A stretch of DNA of 64,000 nt. Source: Blautia argi (GTDB lineage: Bacteria > Bacillota > Clostridia > Lachnospirales > Lachnospiraceae). The notes under the pieces were generated by a model. It ran no database searches. It had not been told where the DNA came from and saw nothing but the letters and a program-made list of their open reading frames with translations. Location: contig NZ_CP030280.1 of NCBI RefSeq assembly GCF_003287895.1, forward strand, positions 1,991,501-2,055,500, given 5' to 3'. Of this stretch, positions 27,675 through 36,064 are shown piece by piece (positions within the stretch are counted from its first letter, which is position 1; each line of letters begins with the position of its first letter). The position numbers and the translations under genes were made by a program.

Positions 27675-28961
27675 TTATGTTTCCAACAATCCGGAAGTCT
27701 TACGCAGTTTTTTCCTGTCTGTCGGCAAAAGATTCTGATACCGGTAAACACTGAGCAGCAGCCCCAACACCATATAGGACAGAAAAAGATTGGAACCTCC
27801 GGAAGAAATCAAAGGCAAAAAGCTTGACGCTCCCGGCAAAATCCCCACAGACATCAGGATATTCAGCAAGGTCATAAAAAGGAAAAACAGCCCTCCGGCA
27901 TACCCTACCATAGTCCCCAGCTCATTTTTCTGCTTTCTTGCCATATGCAGACCTTTCATAGACAATGCCAGAAGAAGGGCTGCCACCAAAATTGCTGCCA
28001 TAATCCCATAGCTGGTTCCTAAAAAGCCAAATACCAGATCATTGTGATAGGCCGGATTTTCCTGACCGGTTGTCTGTACAAAACCCAGAGATATGGAATT
28101 TATATAGTGCAGGATTCGTTCTGTCTGATAAGAGGCAAACCAGTGCAGACGGATTCCCAGTCCCAGGAAAACCACCGGCAATAACAAGGCGATACCCCAA
28201 AAGCCCCCCAAAAATACTCCCTTCTTTACAGAAAACCAGCCTTTGCATATTGCTGCCGTTAAAAGACAGCTCTGTACCAGAAACAGAAAAAACGCCTGGA
28301 AAAGATTGGGCAAATAAAAAGCCAACACCACAGGAAGTAAAAGCCACAAAATACATTTCAAAACCCCTGCTCTTCCCTGCCCGTAATATTGATATAAAAT
28401 ACCTGCATACAGCGGAATTGCTAAATATAAAAGAGCGGAAATCGAAATTGTCCCCAGTCCCGGTAAGCTTATCCAACGATTTGTGCCATTGATACTCACA
28501 GAAAAAAACAATCTGGATAAAATCCAAAGCACTCCGCCAGTCAAAGCCAGAATCCTGGCATGTTTTCCTAAAAAACTATAGTCCAGTCTGTATATAAAAA
28601 GCATCAGACAAAATCCGCCCAATACACAGAAAACGTGCTTAAAAATATAACTGCTCCCCAAGTCCCGGTTCTGCATTCCTATCACAGTCTGCACTCCGAT
28701 TCCCAAAAGACTGATAATTCCAATCATCACTACCATGAACCAGCATATCTGCGGCTTATGCAAGGCGTCTAAAGAAACTCCTGTTTCCACCGGATTCCCC
28801 ATATCCTGTACCGCTGCATAAACTGCCTCTTCCCGATTCATGCCTGAAGAAATATTTTCTGCAATCTGTTCCTCCAAATGTCCGCGCAACTCTGCTTCCA
28901 CCAACTTTTTTGCCTGCTTGCAGCGTATCTGTTCCAACACCTTCTGTAAATATTCTTCCAT
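27675..28961 (-). CDS. Divergent SEDS (FtsW/RodA-like) membrane protein with soluble N-terminal domain
   Basis: A 428-residue protein with a cytoplasmic N-terminal helical segment (about 1-75, EAELRGHLEEQIAENISSG and EEAVYAAVQDMGNP, like the permease-prefix domain found beside PadR regulators) followed by about ten membrane spans of the SEDS glycan-polymerase family. NDLVFGFLG keeps the conserved Asp and ISSGGSNLFLSYM matches the family end motif, but the usual QPSE loop is replaced by GTISISALLYL. SEDS proteins polymerise lipid II. It overlaps nothing and begins two bases after the padR stop, so the regulator and this gene form one operon. Substrate and role are unknown. Confidence 0.8.
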   Translation of the reverse strand: MEEYLQKVLEQIRCKQAKKLVEAELRGHLEEQIAENISSGMNREEAVYAAVQDMGNPVETGVSLDALHKPQICWFMVVMIGIISLLGIGVQTVIGMQNRDLGSSYIFKHVFCVLGGFCLMLFIYRLDYSFLGKHARILALTGGVLWILSRLFFSVSINGTNRWISLPGLGTISISALLYLAIPLYAGILYQYYGQGRAGVLKCILWLLLPVVLAFYLPNLFQAFFLFLVQSCLLTAAICKGWFSVKKGVFLGGFWGIALLLPVVFLGLGIRLHWFASYQTERILHYINSISLGFVQTTGQENPAYHNDLVFGFLGTSYGIMAAILVAALLLALSMKGLHMARKQKNELGTMVGYAGGLFFLFMTLLNILMSVGILPGASSFLPLISSGGSNLFLSYMVLGLLLSVYRYQNLLPTDRKKLRKTSGLLET

Positions 28962-28963
28962 TT

Positions 28964-29293
28964 TCACCCCTCCAATCGCAAAACGCTGGTTACTGCCTGT
29001 GCATATTCTTTCCACTCTTCTTTTTTCTCTAAAAGCTGCTTTCTTCCCTCCCGGGTAATGCTGTAATACTTCCGCACCTTGCCCTGTATTTCCTGTTCAT
29101 AAGCCCTGAGAAGATTTTTCTCCTCCATGGCATGTAAAAGAGGATAAAGTGTGCCCGCCTTTAATTCAAACACATTCTGAGAACGCTGTCTGAGAGTAGA
29201 AATCATCTCATATCCATACATATCCTTTTCTGACAACAGCTTCAAAAGCAACATACTCATACTTCCGGACACCAAATTTTTACTGACTGCCAT
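28964..29293 (-). CDS. PadR-family transcriptional regulator
   Basis: A 109-residue winged-helix protein of the PadR family: LLLKLLSEKDMYGYEMI, ELKAGTLYPLLHAMEEKNL and YYSITREGRKQL are diagnostic. The ATG at 29293 follows AGGAGGTG. Its promoter overlaps a perfect AT-rich palindrome, so autoregulation is likely. Such pairs of PadR and a prefix-domain membrane protein usually respond to envelope or drug stress, which is inference here. Confidence 0.9.
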   Translation of the reverse strand: MAVSKNLVSGSMSMLLLKLLSEKDMYGYEMISTLRQRSQNVFELKAGTLYPLLHAMEEKNLLRAYEQEIQGKVRKYYSITREGRKQLLEKKEEWKEYAQAVTSVLRLEG

Positions 29294-29324
29294 AATACAC
29301 CTCCTGTAAAACATTATATAGACT

Positions 29325-29338
29325 ATCTATATATAGAT
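29325..29338. promoter_or_regulatory. Candidate PadR operator
   Basis: ATCTATATATAGAT is a perfect 14-bp palindrome just downstream of the padR -10 element, where bound repressor would block transcription. It is AT-rich, so chance is possible. Confidence 0.5.
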
Positions 29339-29345
29339 TAACTAT

Positions 29346-29374
29346 ATAATATATCGGCTATCTATCTATGTCAA
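29346..29374 (-). promoter_or_regulatory. Promoter of the padR operon
   Basis: TTGACA and TATTAT with a 17-base spacer on the minus strand, about 55 bases from the padR start. Confidence 0.82.
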
Positions 29375-29393
29375 GAAAATTTTGATTTTTCCT

Positions 29394-29422
29394 TTGACTA
29401 TTTTCCAAATCTATGCTACAGT
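29394..29422 (+). promoter_or_regulatory. Possible promoter of the ABC-F leader
   Basis: TTGACT and TACAGT with a 17-base spacer, 31 bases upstream of the leader peptide start. The -10 is weak. Confidence 0.4.
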
Positions 29423-29453
29423 TTTTCTATCATGAACCGAAAGAGGTGAAAAG

Positions 29454-29477
29454 ATGATTATTTTTTCTTGCAGATAA
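29454..29477 (+). CDS. Leader peptide MIIFSCR upstream of the ABC-F remnant
   Basis: A 7-codon open frame (ATG to TAA) with GAGGTG six bases upstream. Short translated leaders like this precede many antibiotic-inducible ABC-F and erm genes, where a stalled ribosome changes folding of the downstream RNA. A terminator-like hairpin lies 130 bases further on and then the ABC-F start. The leader function is inferred from position, the ribosome binding site and the downstream hairpin. Confidence 0.5.
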   Translation: MIIFSCR

Positions 29478-29607
29478 CAATTTACTACTTACGCGCAACT
29501 ATCCATTTGGCATTTTTGCGCTCTGCTGCAGGAAAATATTCGTCTTTTTCTCCTTTTATACAGATATTGTCTGTGTCTTCTTCCAGAGGACATAGCTTTT
29601 GTACCAT

Positions 29608-29647
29608 AAAATGAGCTGCCGGATTTTCATTTCCTGCAGCTCATTTT
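29608..29647 (+). terminator. Attenuator-like hairpin before the ABC-F remnant
   Basis: AAAATGAGCTGC and GCAGCTCATTTT form a perfect 12-bp stem with a 16-base loop, followed by GTTCT and then the ribosome binding site of the ABC-F gene. The stem ends in Us, as in conditional terminators of ABC-F genes. Confidence 0.65.
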
Positions 29648-29670
29648 GTTCTATAAAGGAGGAACTGACC

Positions 29671-30382
29671 ATGTCCATGGTAAAAGTAGAAAATCTCACC
29701 TTTTCCTACCCTTCCGGTTCTGAAAATATTTTTGAAGATGTCAGTTTTCAATTTGATACAGACTGGAAGCTGGGATTTGTAGGAAGAAACGGCAGGGGAA
29801 AAACAACCTTTTTGAAGCTTTTGCAAAACCAATATTCTCCTCCTGGCTTACTAATTTCAAACGCCAACAGGATTTTGAAACCGCCAAAACACAAAAACTG
29901 AAAAAAGACCGATTGGCTCTTCGGGGAAAAACGGCAGCGGAAAGAGCAGCCTTTTAAAGCTCCTCACAGGCGCAGAAATCCCCCACACCGGAACTTTTTG
30001 TGCAGATTCTAATCTGCTTATTTCCTATGTTCCCCAGAACACCTCTTTTTTAAAGGGAAGTCTTTCCGACTTTGCCCTTCAATATCATATAGAGGAAAGT
30101 CTTTTCAAAACCATTCTGCGAAAACTGGACTTTGAACGCACACAGCTTCAAATGGATATGCAGCTTTTGTCAGAAGGACAAAAAAAGAAAGTTCTGATTG
30201 CAAAAAGCCTTTGTGAACAGGCGCATTTATATGTGTGGGACGAACCTTTAAATTTTATTGATATTTATTCCCGTATGCAGATAGAAGAACTTCTGCTGGA
30301 ATTTACACCTGCTATGATTTTTGTAGAGCATGACCAGACCTTCTGCCGCAAAATTGCCACAAAGACGTTGGATTTACAATAA
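29671..30382 (+). pseudogene. Broken Lsa-type ABC-F ribosomal protection gene
   Basis: ABC-F proteins of the Lsa/Msr type eject lincosamides, streptogramins or pleuromutilins from the ribosome and are about 500 residues. Here the ATG at 29671 (AAAGGAGG upstream) starts a normal first ATPase (DWKLGFVGRNGRGKTTFLKLL) but at about codon 52 the reading frame jumps to linker sequence (QQDFETAKTQKLKKD), then to the second P-loop (GKNGSGKSSLLKLL, in another frame). Signature LSEGQKKKVLIAKSL and DEPLNFID follow to a proper stop at 30382. Only 712 bases remain, so roughly half, including most of the first ATPase and the linker, has been deleted in at least two places. It cannot be functional as it stands. 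Confidence 0.85.
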
Positions 30383-30407
30383 AAACAAAATACGGAGGAA
30401 ATAGAAT

Positions 30408-30515
30408 ATGGCACCTTTAAAAATCGCCATACTCTGTGCAGGAGATGATGAATTTGCACCTTCTGGCTTACCATCTCCCAATTCCTCCCTTCTTTTTACT
30501 TTCCAAGGGTTCTAA
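30408..30515 (+). pseudogene. Remnant of a nucleosidase-like gene start
   Basis: A 35-codon frame with a good ribosome binding site (CGGAGGAA) begins MAPLKIAILCAGDDEFAP, which resembles the start of MTA/SAH nucleosidase-like proteins, then turns into Ser/Pro/Phe-rich sequence and stops. It follows the ABC-F remnant by 25 bases and its end overlaps the convergent RNase H gene. It looks like the 5' end of a gene cut off by a deletion that joined it to rnhA. The identification rests on memory of the N-terminal pattern only. Confidence 0.4.
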
Positions 30516-31114
30516 CAAATTCCAAGCGCTGCTTTTGCCAGAAGATCCACTGCCTCATTGAGTTCTACTCCGCTGTGTCCTTTTACCTTATGAAAAACAA
30601 CGCGTACCTTTTTCAGGCTGTCAAAATACTGCTTATATCGAACAGTTCCAGGTTTGTTGCGCTTCCATTCCCCGGTGGCCCAGGATTCAATTCCCTGGTA
30701 ATCATAGTACAAATGCAAAAGAGGAATTTCATGTTCCTCGCAATATGTCATGGCAGCCATAGCTCCTTCCAGCTCCCCTGCCACATTTCGCATGCTCACG
30801 TCTTCGCCTCCGTAAAAGGCCTTGCTCATCTCTATACGTTTTCCCTGCCACAAAAGGATACAGCCGTAAGAATAGCCTTGCTTTACATTGTCAAAGCTTC
30901 CGTCCACATAAGCCGTGCAGCCCTCTGCCTCTTCTTCCTCTGTCAGCGGCAAATTCGCCTCATTCCCTGTCAGATAGGATTCTGCTTCCTGCAGAGTGGG
31001 AAAACTTTTATACTGCGCACCCGGAAAACCGTGTACATTTTTTTTACATTCCTCCCAGGTCAGAAAAATCCCTGTGGTCTTTCCTTTTTTTACTGCATAT
31101 ACTTTTTTTGCCAT
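30512..31114 (-). CDS. rnhA: Ribonuclease HI with viroplasmin-type N-terminal domain
   Basis: The 200-residue protein has an N-terminal hybrid-binding (caulimovirus viroplasmin) domain, residues 4-48 (YAVKKGKTTGIFLTWEECKKNV, FPGAQYKSF), and a C-terminal RNase H domain with the catalytic Asp in AYVDGSFD, the Glu in NVAGELEGA and the Asp in YYDYQGIESW; KVKGHSGVELNEAVDLLAK closes it. It degrades RNA in RNA-DNA hybrids. It ends overlapping the upstream remnant from the other strand. Confidence 0.93.
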   Translation of the reverse strand: MAKKVYAVKKGKTTGIFLTWEECKKNVHGFPGAQYKSFPTLQEAESYLTGNEANLPLTEEEEAEGCTAYVDGSFDNVKQGYSYGCILLWQGKRIEMSKAFYGGEDVSMRNVAGELEGAMAAMTYCEEHEIPLLHLYYDYQGIESWATGEWKRNKPGTVRYKQYFDSLKKVRVVFHKVKGHSGVELNEAVDLLAKAALGIC

Positions 31115-31119
31115 TTTCT

Positions 31120-31932
31120 CTACTCCTGTTTTTTATCTGGCCGAAAGCCCTCGAAAATCCAGGCATCAAACTGCCCTCTGCAGCGCTCCAGCTGCTGCCT
31201 GCTCTTTACTGTCCACGCAAATGCCGGACAGCCAAAGAGATGTCTGCAAATCCACAGAGATATCCCATGTGCACTTCTGCAGTCATAGGCAATAAAATCC
31301 GGTTTGGTGAGAAAGTTCAAAAGCAGATGCCGCATAATATAATACTGAGGGCTGTGCCAGCCTTCTTCCTTCTGATAATTCATAGAAAGCTGCCCTCTGC
31401 ATATCTGCGGTCTGTTTTTTCGATACCACAAAAGCACCTGGGGATAAAAGGATTCAATACAATATTCTCCCCGGTAATTTTGCAAAATTTCGTCCGTCTT
31501 TGCACAGATATCACTTTTATCCTTATACTTCAACTCAATAATCAGAGGGACTTTTCCGTCCACCACCTTTAAGACATCTTCCAGAAGAGGAATTCTCTCC
31601 TTTGAAAAAAAGATGGGATACCTCTGCAGTTCCTCATAAGTACATTGATTCACCTCTTTTTGTACATTACAGTTTCTCCGCAGATGAAAATCATGGGTTA
31701 CAACCACCTGATTGTCTTTTGTAAGCTGCACGTCCAGTTCAATCCCATATCCTGCCTTCACTGCCTTTTCAAAGGCTGCAAGGGAATTTTCAGGCGCATT
31801 GCCTGCATTGTTGTGAAGTCCTCTGTGTGCATAATAAATTTCCCGGCTCCTTTTGGGTCTTTGAAATATTCTGGGCATGACAAGCGCCAGATACCCCAGA
31901 CCTGCATATCCTGCTATTTTCTTTCCGTTCAT
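31120..31932 (-). CDS. Glycerophosphodiester phosphodiesterase family protein
   Basis: A 270-residue GDPD with a short N-terminal hydrophobic segment (IAGYAGLGYLALVMP) that may anchor it. The TIM-barrel motifs are clear: YAHRGLHNNAGNAPENSLAAFEKA with the catalytic His-Arg and Glu, GIELDVQLTKDNQVVVTHD, and LIIELKYK. It hydrolyses glycerophosphodiesters to glycerol 3-phosphate and an alcohol, feeding lipid recycling. It starts two bases after the MFS gene stop. Confidence 0.9.
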   Translation of the reverse strand: MNGKKIAGYAGLGYLALVMPRIFQRPKRSREIYYAHRGLHNNAGNAPENSLAAFEKAVKAGYGIELDVQLTKDNQVVVTHDFHLRRNCNVQKEVNQCTYEELQRYPIFFSKERIPLLEDVLKVVDGKVPLIIELKYKDKSDICAKTDEILQNYRGEYCIESFYPQVLLWYRKNRPQICRGQLSMNYQKEEGWHSPQYYIMRHLLLNFLTKPDFIAYDCRSAHGISLWICRHLFGCPAFAWTVKSRQQLERCRGQFDAWIFEGFRPDKKQE

Positions 31933-31934
31933 AA

Positions 31935-33221
31935 CTAATCCTCCACATCAAAATGCTCTAACATGCTTTTTTTCTCCTTTGGCCTGCTGTCCCCATGGTG
32001 TACCATACTCATGGTAATCATAGCCAGACAGGTAAAAATACAGGCATAAGGGAAAAGTATCTTATAAGAAATATGCTGCATCAAAAATCCGGAAAATACC
32101 GGAGTAAAAATCTGTGCTGCCATGGAAAAGGTATAATACACACCCGTATACTTTCCCACATCTCCCAGAGAGCAGATTTCCACTACCATGGGAAGGGAAT
32201 TGACGCTGACCGATGCCCAGCCCATGCCAATCAGCACAAATCCTACATTGATTGCCGGGTGATAGACCGGAAAAAATGCTGCTGCCAGGTAGCTGATAAG
32301 CAAAAGAACCAGACCGCCCTGAATACATTTCTTTCTCCCGAATTTTTCTGAAAGGATTCCAATAGGAATATAACTGAAAATCGCTGCCACAGTGGCTACC
32401 ATCAGGCAGTCTGCAAAGCCGCCGCCTTCTAATTTCCAGACCTTTACCGCATATCTGGAAAAGGCGGTCGTTACTGCATTATAAGCTGTAAACCAGAAAA
32501 AAATGGAAATCAGTATCATATACAAACTTTTCTTCACAGCTTTCGGAAGTTGGCTGGTACGGTCTGCCACTTTTTCTCCCAGCACCTTCTCCTCCTGTAT
32601 TTCCTCTGCCGCAATCTGTGCAGCCAGCTTTTTCTCCTTCACAGTAAACAGCAAAAACAAAACAGCTGCTGCCATAATCAGAGCAACGCCTGCAAATACC
32701 CCTGTATAATCCGGCCGCCTGCCGCCCTTTACCAAAAAGCTGATAAGCAAAAGAGTATATACACCGCCTATGGCTCCCATCAAATTGATTACAGCATTTG
32801 CTTTGCTTCTTAAATGCTTTGGCGTCAAATCCGGCATCAGAGCAACAGCAGGCGAACGGTAAAAGCCCATGGAAACCAGCAAAATTGCCAGACAGGCCAC
32901 AAACATAACAAAATTTTCTGTACGGTCAGCCACCGGGAGCAGCAAAAGGAACACGATGGATACACAGGTTCCGGCCAGAATAAAAGGCGTTCTCTTTCCA
33001 AGAGGTGTATTCACCTTATCAGAAAGTGTCCCGAAAAAGGGAAGTAAAAATACAGCCAGCACATTGTCGGCTGCCATAATCATTCCTGTAAAAGTTTCAT
33101 TCAGATAAAAGGTATTCTGCAAAATCAAAGGAATCAGATTGTCATACATCTGCCAAAAGGCACAGATTGACAGAAATGCAAGGCCGATAAAAAAGGTACG
33201 GCGGTAATTCAGTTTTTCCAT
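31935..33221 (-). CDS. MFS transporter
   Basis: A 428-residue major facilitator with about twelve membrane spans and a central cytoplasmic loop rich in Lys/Glu (EEIQEEKVLGEKVADRTSQ). The GTLSDKVNTPLGKRTPFIL loop between helices 2 and 3 and GILSEKFGRKKCIQGG between 8 and 9 are typical, and the pattern resembles the SLC45/sugar-proton symporter branch. A sugar is the most likely substrate, but that is inference. The ATG at 33221 has GGGGAGGA upstream; an in-frame extension to 33254 crosses that site. Confidence 0.85.
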   Translation of the reverse strand: MEKLNYRRTFFIGLAFLSICAFWQMYDNLIPLILQNTFYLNETFTGMIMAADNVLAVFLLPFFGTLSDKVNTPLGKRTPFILAGTCVSIVFLLLLPVADRTENFVMFVACLAILLVSMGFYRSPAVALMPDLTPKHLRSKANAVINLMGAIGGVYTLLLISFLVKGGRRPDYTGVFAGVALIMAAAVLFLLFTVKEKKLAAQIAAEEIQEEKVLGEKVADRTSQLPKAVKKSLYMILISIFFWFTAYNAVTTAFSRYAVKVWKLEGGGFADCLMVATVAAIFSYIPIGILSEKFGRKKCIQGGLVLLLISYLAAAFFPVYHPAINVGFVLIGMGWASVSVNSLPMVVEICSLGDVGKYTGVYYTFSMAAQIFTPVFSGFLMQHISYKILFPYACIFTCLAMITMSMVHHGDSRPKEKKSMLEHFDVED

Positions 33222-33322
33222 AGTGTTCCTCCCCTGAAGTTGCCCATTAGGCATTTTTATAGGTCTATCTTATCACAGTAAAAAGGGAAAATACAGAAAA
33301 TTTTAGGTAAAATCAAAAAATT

Positions 33323-33386
33323 CAAAAAAAGCTGCCGCAGAAAACAGCAATCAGAAATATCCCCTGATAGATGCTTCATGCGACAG
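33323..33386 (-). terminator. Terminator after malic enzyme
   Basis: On the minus strand CTGTCGCA and TGCGGCAG pair over 8 positions around a long loop and are followed by CTTTTTTTG, just after the malic enzyme stop. Confidence 0.65.
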
Positions 33387-33407
33387 TCCTTTTTCTTTGC
33401 CTGGATA

Positions 33408-34580
33408 TTAAATTCTCGCTACGCCTGTTTTCTTTGCTGCCTCTGCCACAGCCTTTGCCACAGCAGGAGCCACTCTCTTGTCAAATGGATTCGGAATAAT
33501 GTAATCCGGAGATAATTTATCCTCTTCCACTAAATCTGCGATAGCGTAGGCAGCAGCCACCTTCATCTCGTCATTGATATCTTTTGCACGAACGTCTAAA
33601 GCGCCGCGGAAGATGCCCGGAAATGCCAGAACGTTATTAATCTGGTTCGGGAAATCACTTCTTCCGGTTCCCACAACAGCCGCGCCAGCATTTTTTGCCA
33701 GCTCCGGCATGATTTCCGGTGTAGGATTTGCCATTGGGAAGAGAATTGGATTTTCTGCCATATTTCTGACCATTTCCTCTGTTACGGTTCCAGGAGCAGA
33801 TACGCCGATAAAGACGTCAGCACCCTTTAATACCTCTTCCAGAGTGCCTTTTTCCATGTTCTGATTGCAGATTTCTGCCATTTCCTGCTTCTCAGCATTT
33901 AAATTTTCGCGGCCTTTATAAATAGCGCCCTGTCTGTCGCACATTACCACGTTTTTCAGTCCCAGGCTGACTAACAACTTAATAATGGCAATTCCTGCTG
34001 CACCCGCGCCGGAAGTTACCACCTTGATTTCATCTAATTTCTTACCTGTAAGCTTCAGGGCATTAATCAAAGCCGCTGCTGTTACCACTGCTGTTCCGTG
34101 CTGGTCGTCGTGGAAAATGGGAATATCACAGCATTCCTTTAATTTTCTTTCGATTTCAAAACATCTGGGCGCAGAAATATCCTCCAGGTTTACGCCGCCA
34201 AAGCTGCCTGCTAAAAGGCTTACGGTTTTTACAATTTCATCTACATCTTTGGAACGTACGCACAGAGGAAACGCGTCTACGTCGCCAAAGGTTTTAAACA
34301 GCGCGCACTTTCCTTCCATAACCGGCATACCGGCTTCCGGTCCGATATCTCCAAGCCCCAGAACTGCAGTACCGTCTGTAACAACAGCTACCATATTGCC
34401 GCGGCGTGTGTATTTATAGGATAAATCCACATCTTCTGAAATCTTCAGACAAGGCTCTGCAACTCCCGGTGTATAGGCAACAGACAATTCCTCCGGGGTG
34501 CTGATTTCTGCTCTGCTGATAACCTCAATTTTTCCCTTCCACTGCTCATGCTGTTTTAATGCAAATTCTTTTTTGTCCAT
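33408..34580 (-). CDS. NAD(P)-dependent malic enzyme
   Basis: The 390-residue short bacterial malic enzyme decarboxylates malate to pyruvate, or runs in reverse. Seen are the Tyr-containing VAYTPGVAEPC, the Lys in GPEAGMPVMEGKCALFK, the metal-binding EDISAPRCFEIE and HDDQHGTAVVT blocks, and the Rossmann GAGAAGIAI. It follows ldh by 35 bases on the same strand, so both enzymes that consume or make pyruvate are expressed together. Confidence 0.95.
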   Translation of the reverse strand: MDKKEFALKQHEQWKGKIEVISRAEISTPEELSVAYTPGVAEPCLKISEDVDLSYKYTRRGNMVAVVTDGTAVLGLGDIGPEAGMPVMEGKCALFKTFGDVDAFPLCVRSKDVDEIVKTVSLLAGSFGGVNLEDISAPRCFEIERKLKECCDIPIFHDDQHGTAVVTAAALINALKLTGKKLDEIKVVTSGAGAAGIAIIKLLVSLGLKNVVMCDRQGAIYKGRENLNAEKQEMAEICNQNMEKGTLEEVLKGADVFIGVSAPGTVTEEMVRNMAENPILFPMANPTPEIMPELAKNAGAAVVGTGRSDFPNQINNVLAFPGIFRGALDVRAKDINDEMKVAAAYAIADLVEEDKLSPDYIIPNPFDKRVAPAVAKAVAEAAKKTGVARI

Positions 34581-34615
34581 GGTTTTAATCTCCTTTTCTA
34601 TGTGTATTTTATGTT

Positions 34616-35563
34616 TTACTGTTCTTTTACCTGAACCCAGAACTCCTTCAAAAGCTCCACGGAATGGTTCATGGCTTTTTCTTCTTCCTCATTCATGGGT
34701 ATCTGAAAAGCTGCCTCAACACCTTCCCAGCCTACCCGGCAAGGAAGAGATACCACGGCTCCTGCCCATGCTCCAAAGCTGTCGTCCAGCCTGTGTGCCA
34801 CCGGAAGAATAGCGCTGTCGTCTTTCATAATGGTTTCTACAATAGTGGAAACTGCCATTGCCACACCGTAAAAGGTTGCGCCCTTTAAGCCGATGATTTC
34901 TGCACCGCCGTTTTTGGTATGTTCTGCCAGTTCTTCTTTATCCAGAACAACCCCTGTCTGGCTGGCATATTCCTCTAAAGGAAAGCCGCCCACCGTTGCA
35001 GAACTGAAAACTGCCACCTGACTGTCCCCGTGTTCTCCTACGATATATGCCTGAATATCCTCTACATTCACATGAAGTCTGGCGCTTAAGTTATAACGCA
35101 GTCTGGCTGTATCCAGAGAGGTTCCGCTTCCGATTACCCGATTTGCAGGAAGTCCGGAGGTTTCCAAAACTGCCATGGTGGTAATATCTGCTGGATTGGA
35201 AACTACCAAAATCAGAGGGTTTTCTGCATATTTCATAATATTTTCCGTAATGCTCTTTACAATAGATACATTGGTTTTTGCCAGCTCCAGACGGGTCTGC
35301 CCCGGTTTTCTGGCAATTCCGGCTGTGATAATAATAATCTGCGCGTCCCTGCACTCCTCATAGCCGCCCTGCCTTACCCAGACCTGCTTATGAAAGCTGG
35401 TTCCATGGGCAATATCAATGGCTGCTCCCTTTGCCCGGTCTTCATTTACATCAATCAGGACAATATCATTTGCCTGCACTCTTACCATTAAGGTATAGGC
35501 AATAGCTTCTCCTACATTTCCGGCTCCTACGACTACAATCTTATCTCTGTGGGTATTTCTCAT
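34616..35563 (-). CDS. ldh: L-lactate dehydrogenase
   Basis: A 315-residue lactate/malate dehydrogenase family enzyme: VVGAGNVGEAIAYTL nucleotide fold, the mobile loop GIARKPGQTRLEL, the catalytic VGEHGDSQVAVFSSA. The residue that sets substrate choice in the loop is Gln (PGQTR), which favours lactate dehydrogenase over malate dehydrogenase. It would reoxidise NADH during fermentation. Its ATG overlaps the stop of the preceding small gene as ATGA. Confidence 0.93.
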   Translation of the reverse strand: MRNTHRDKIVVVGAGNVGEAIAYTLMVRVQANDIVLIDVNEDRAKGAAIDIAHGTSFHKQVWVRQGGYEECRDAQIIIITAGIARKPGQTRLELAKTNVSIVKSITENIMKYAENPLILVVSNPADITTMAVLETSGLPANRVIGSGTSLDTARLRYNLSARLHVNVEDIQAYIVGEHGDSQVAVFSSATVGGFPLEEYASQTGVVLDKEELAEHTKNGGAEIIGLKGATFYGVAMAVSTIVETIMKDDSAILPVAHRLDDSFGAWAGAVVSLPCRVGWEGVEAAFQIPMNEEEEKAMNHSVELLKEFWVQVKEQ

Positions 35564-35967
35564 ACGTTTGTACTCCTTTTCTGTTCTGTAAGTCTTTCTG
35601 TAATGTCCTGTTTCTTGGGAGGCGCCCGTAACCCACTTTGCATAGCGCCGGTTGCTTTTCTTCCGGGACGTCTGTATTCCCGGATTCTGTAACCACAGTC
35701 CTCATTTCCTTCTCTTTTTCCCCCGGTCTGCTGCCAGATGGGCTGCTGCTTCCAGGAAGAAGTCGTGGTTTTTCCTTTTTTCACTATCTGGAAAAGCAAC
35801 TTGGCTTTTTTCTGCGTCAGCGTCTGTTCTCTTTCCCCGGTCTGCTGTTCCAGTCCCTTTGGGATTACCTGCAGAAATATTTTCTCCTGCGTACCAACAA
35901 AAGCAGTCTGCACAAAAAGAAGCATGAAAAGAAATGTCCACGTCAGTATCCGTCTTCTGCCCTTCAT
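35560..35967 (-). CDS. Hypothetical protein with N-terminal membrane segment
   Basis: I do not recognise this 135-residue protein. It begins MKGRRRILTWTFLFMLLFVQTAFV, a signal peptide or single anchor, and continues as a very basic, Gln/Lys/Arg-rich, low-complexity chain (KGLEQQTGEREQTLTQKKAK, then GGKREGNED and RRPGRKATG). The ATG at 35967 follows AAAGGAG; the in-frame codon at 35997 has no such site. It is coupled to ldh by a four-base overlap, though the two need not share a function. It might be a rapidly evolving exported peptide, or not a functional protein. Confidence 0.5.
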   Translation of the reverse strand: MKGRRRILTWTFLFMLLFVQTAFVGTQEKIFLQVIPKGLEQQTGEREQTLTQKKAKLLFQIVKKGKTTTSSWKQQPIWQQTGGKREGNEDCGYRIREYRRPGRKATGAMQSGLRAPPKKQDITERLTEQKRSTNV

Positions 35968-36064
35968 GTGTCCACTCCTTTCCCGCCTGTTATGCAAAAC
36001 TGCTTTATCCAGCTTGTTAAAAAATTCACTTTTTACGAAATTTTAGCATAAAGTTTTTCGGGTG

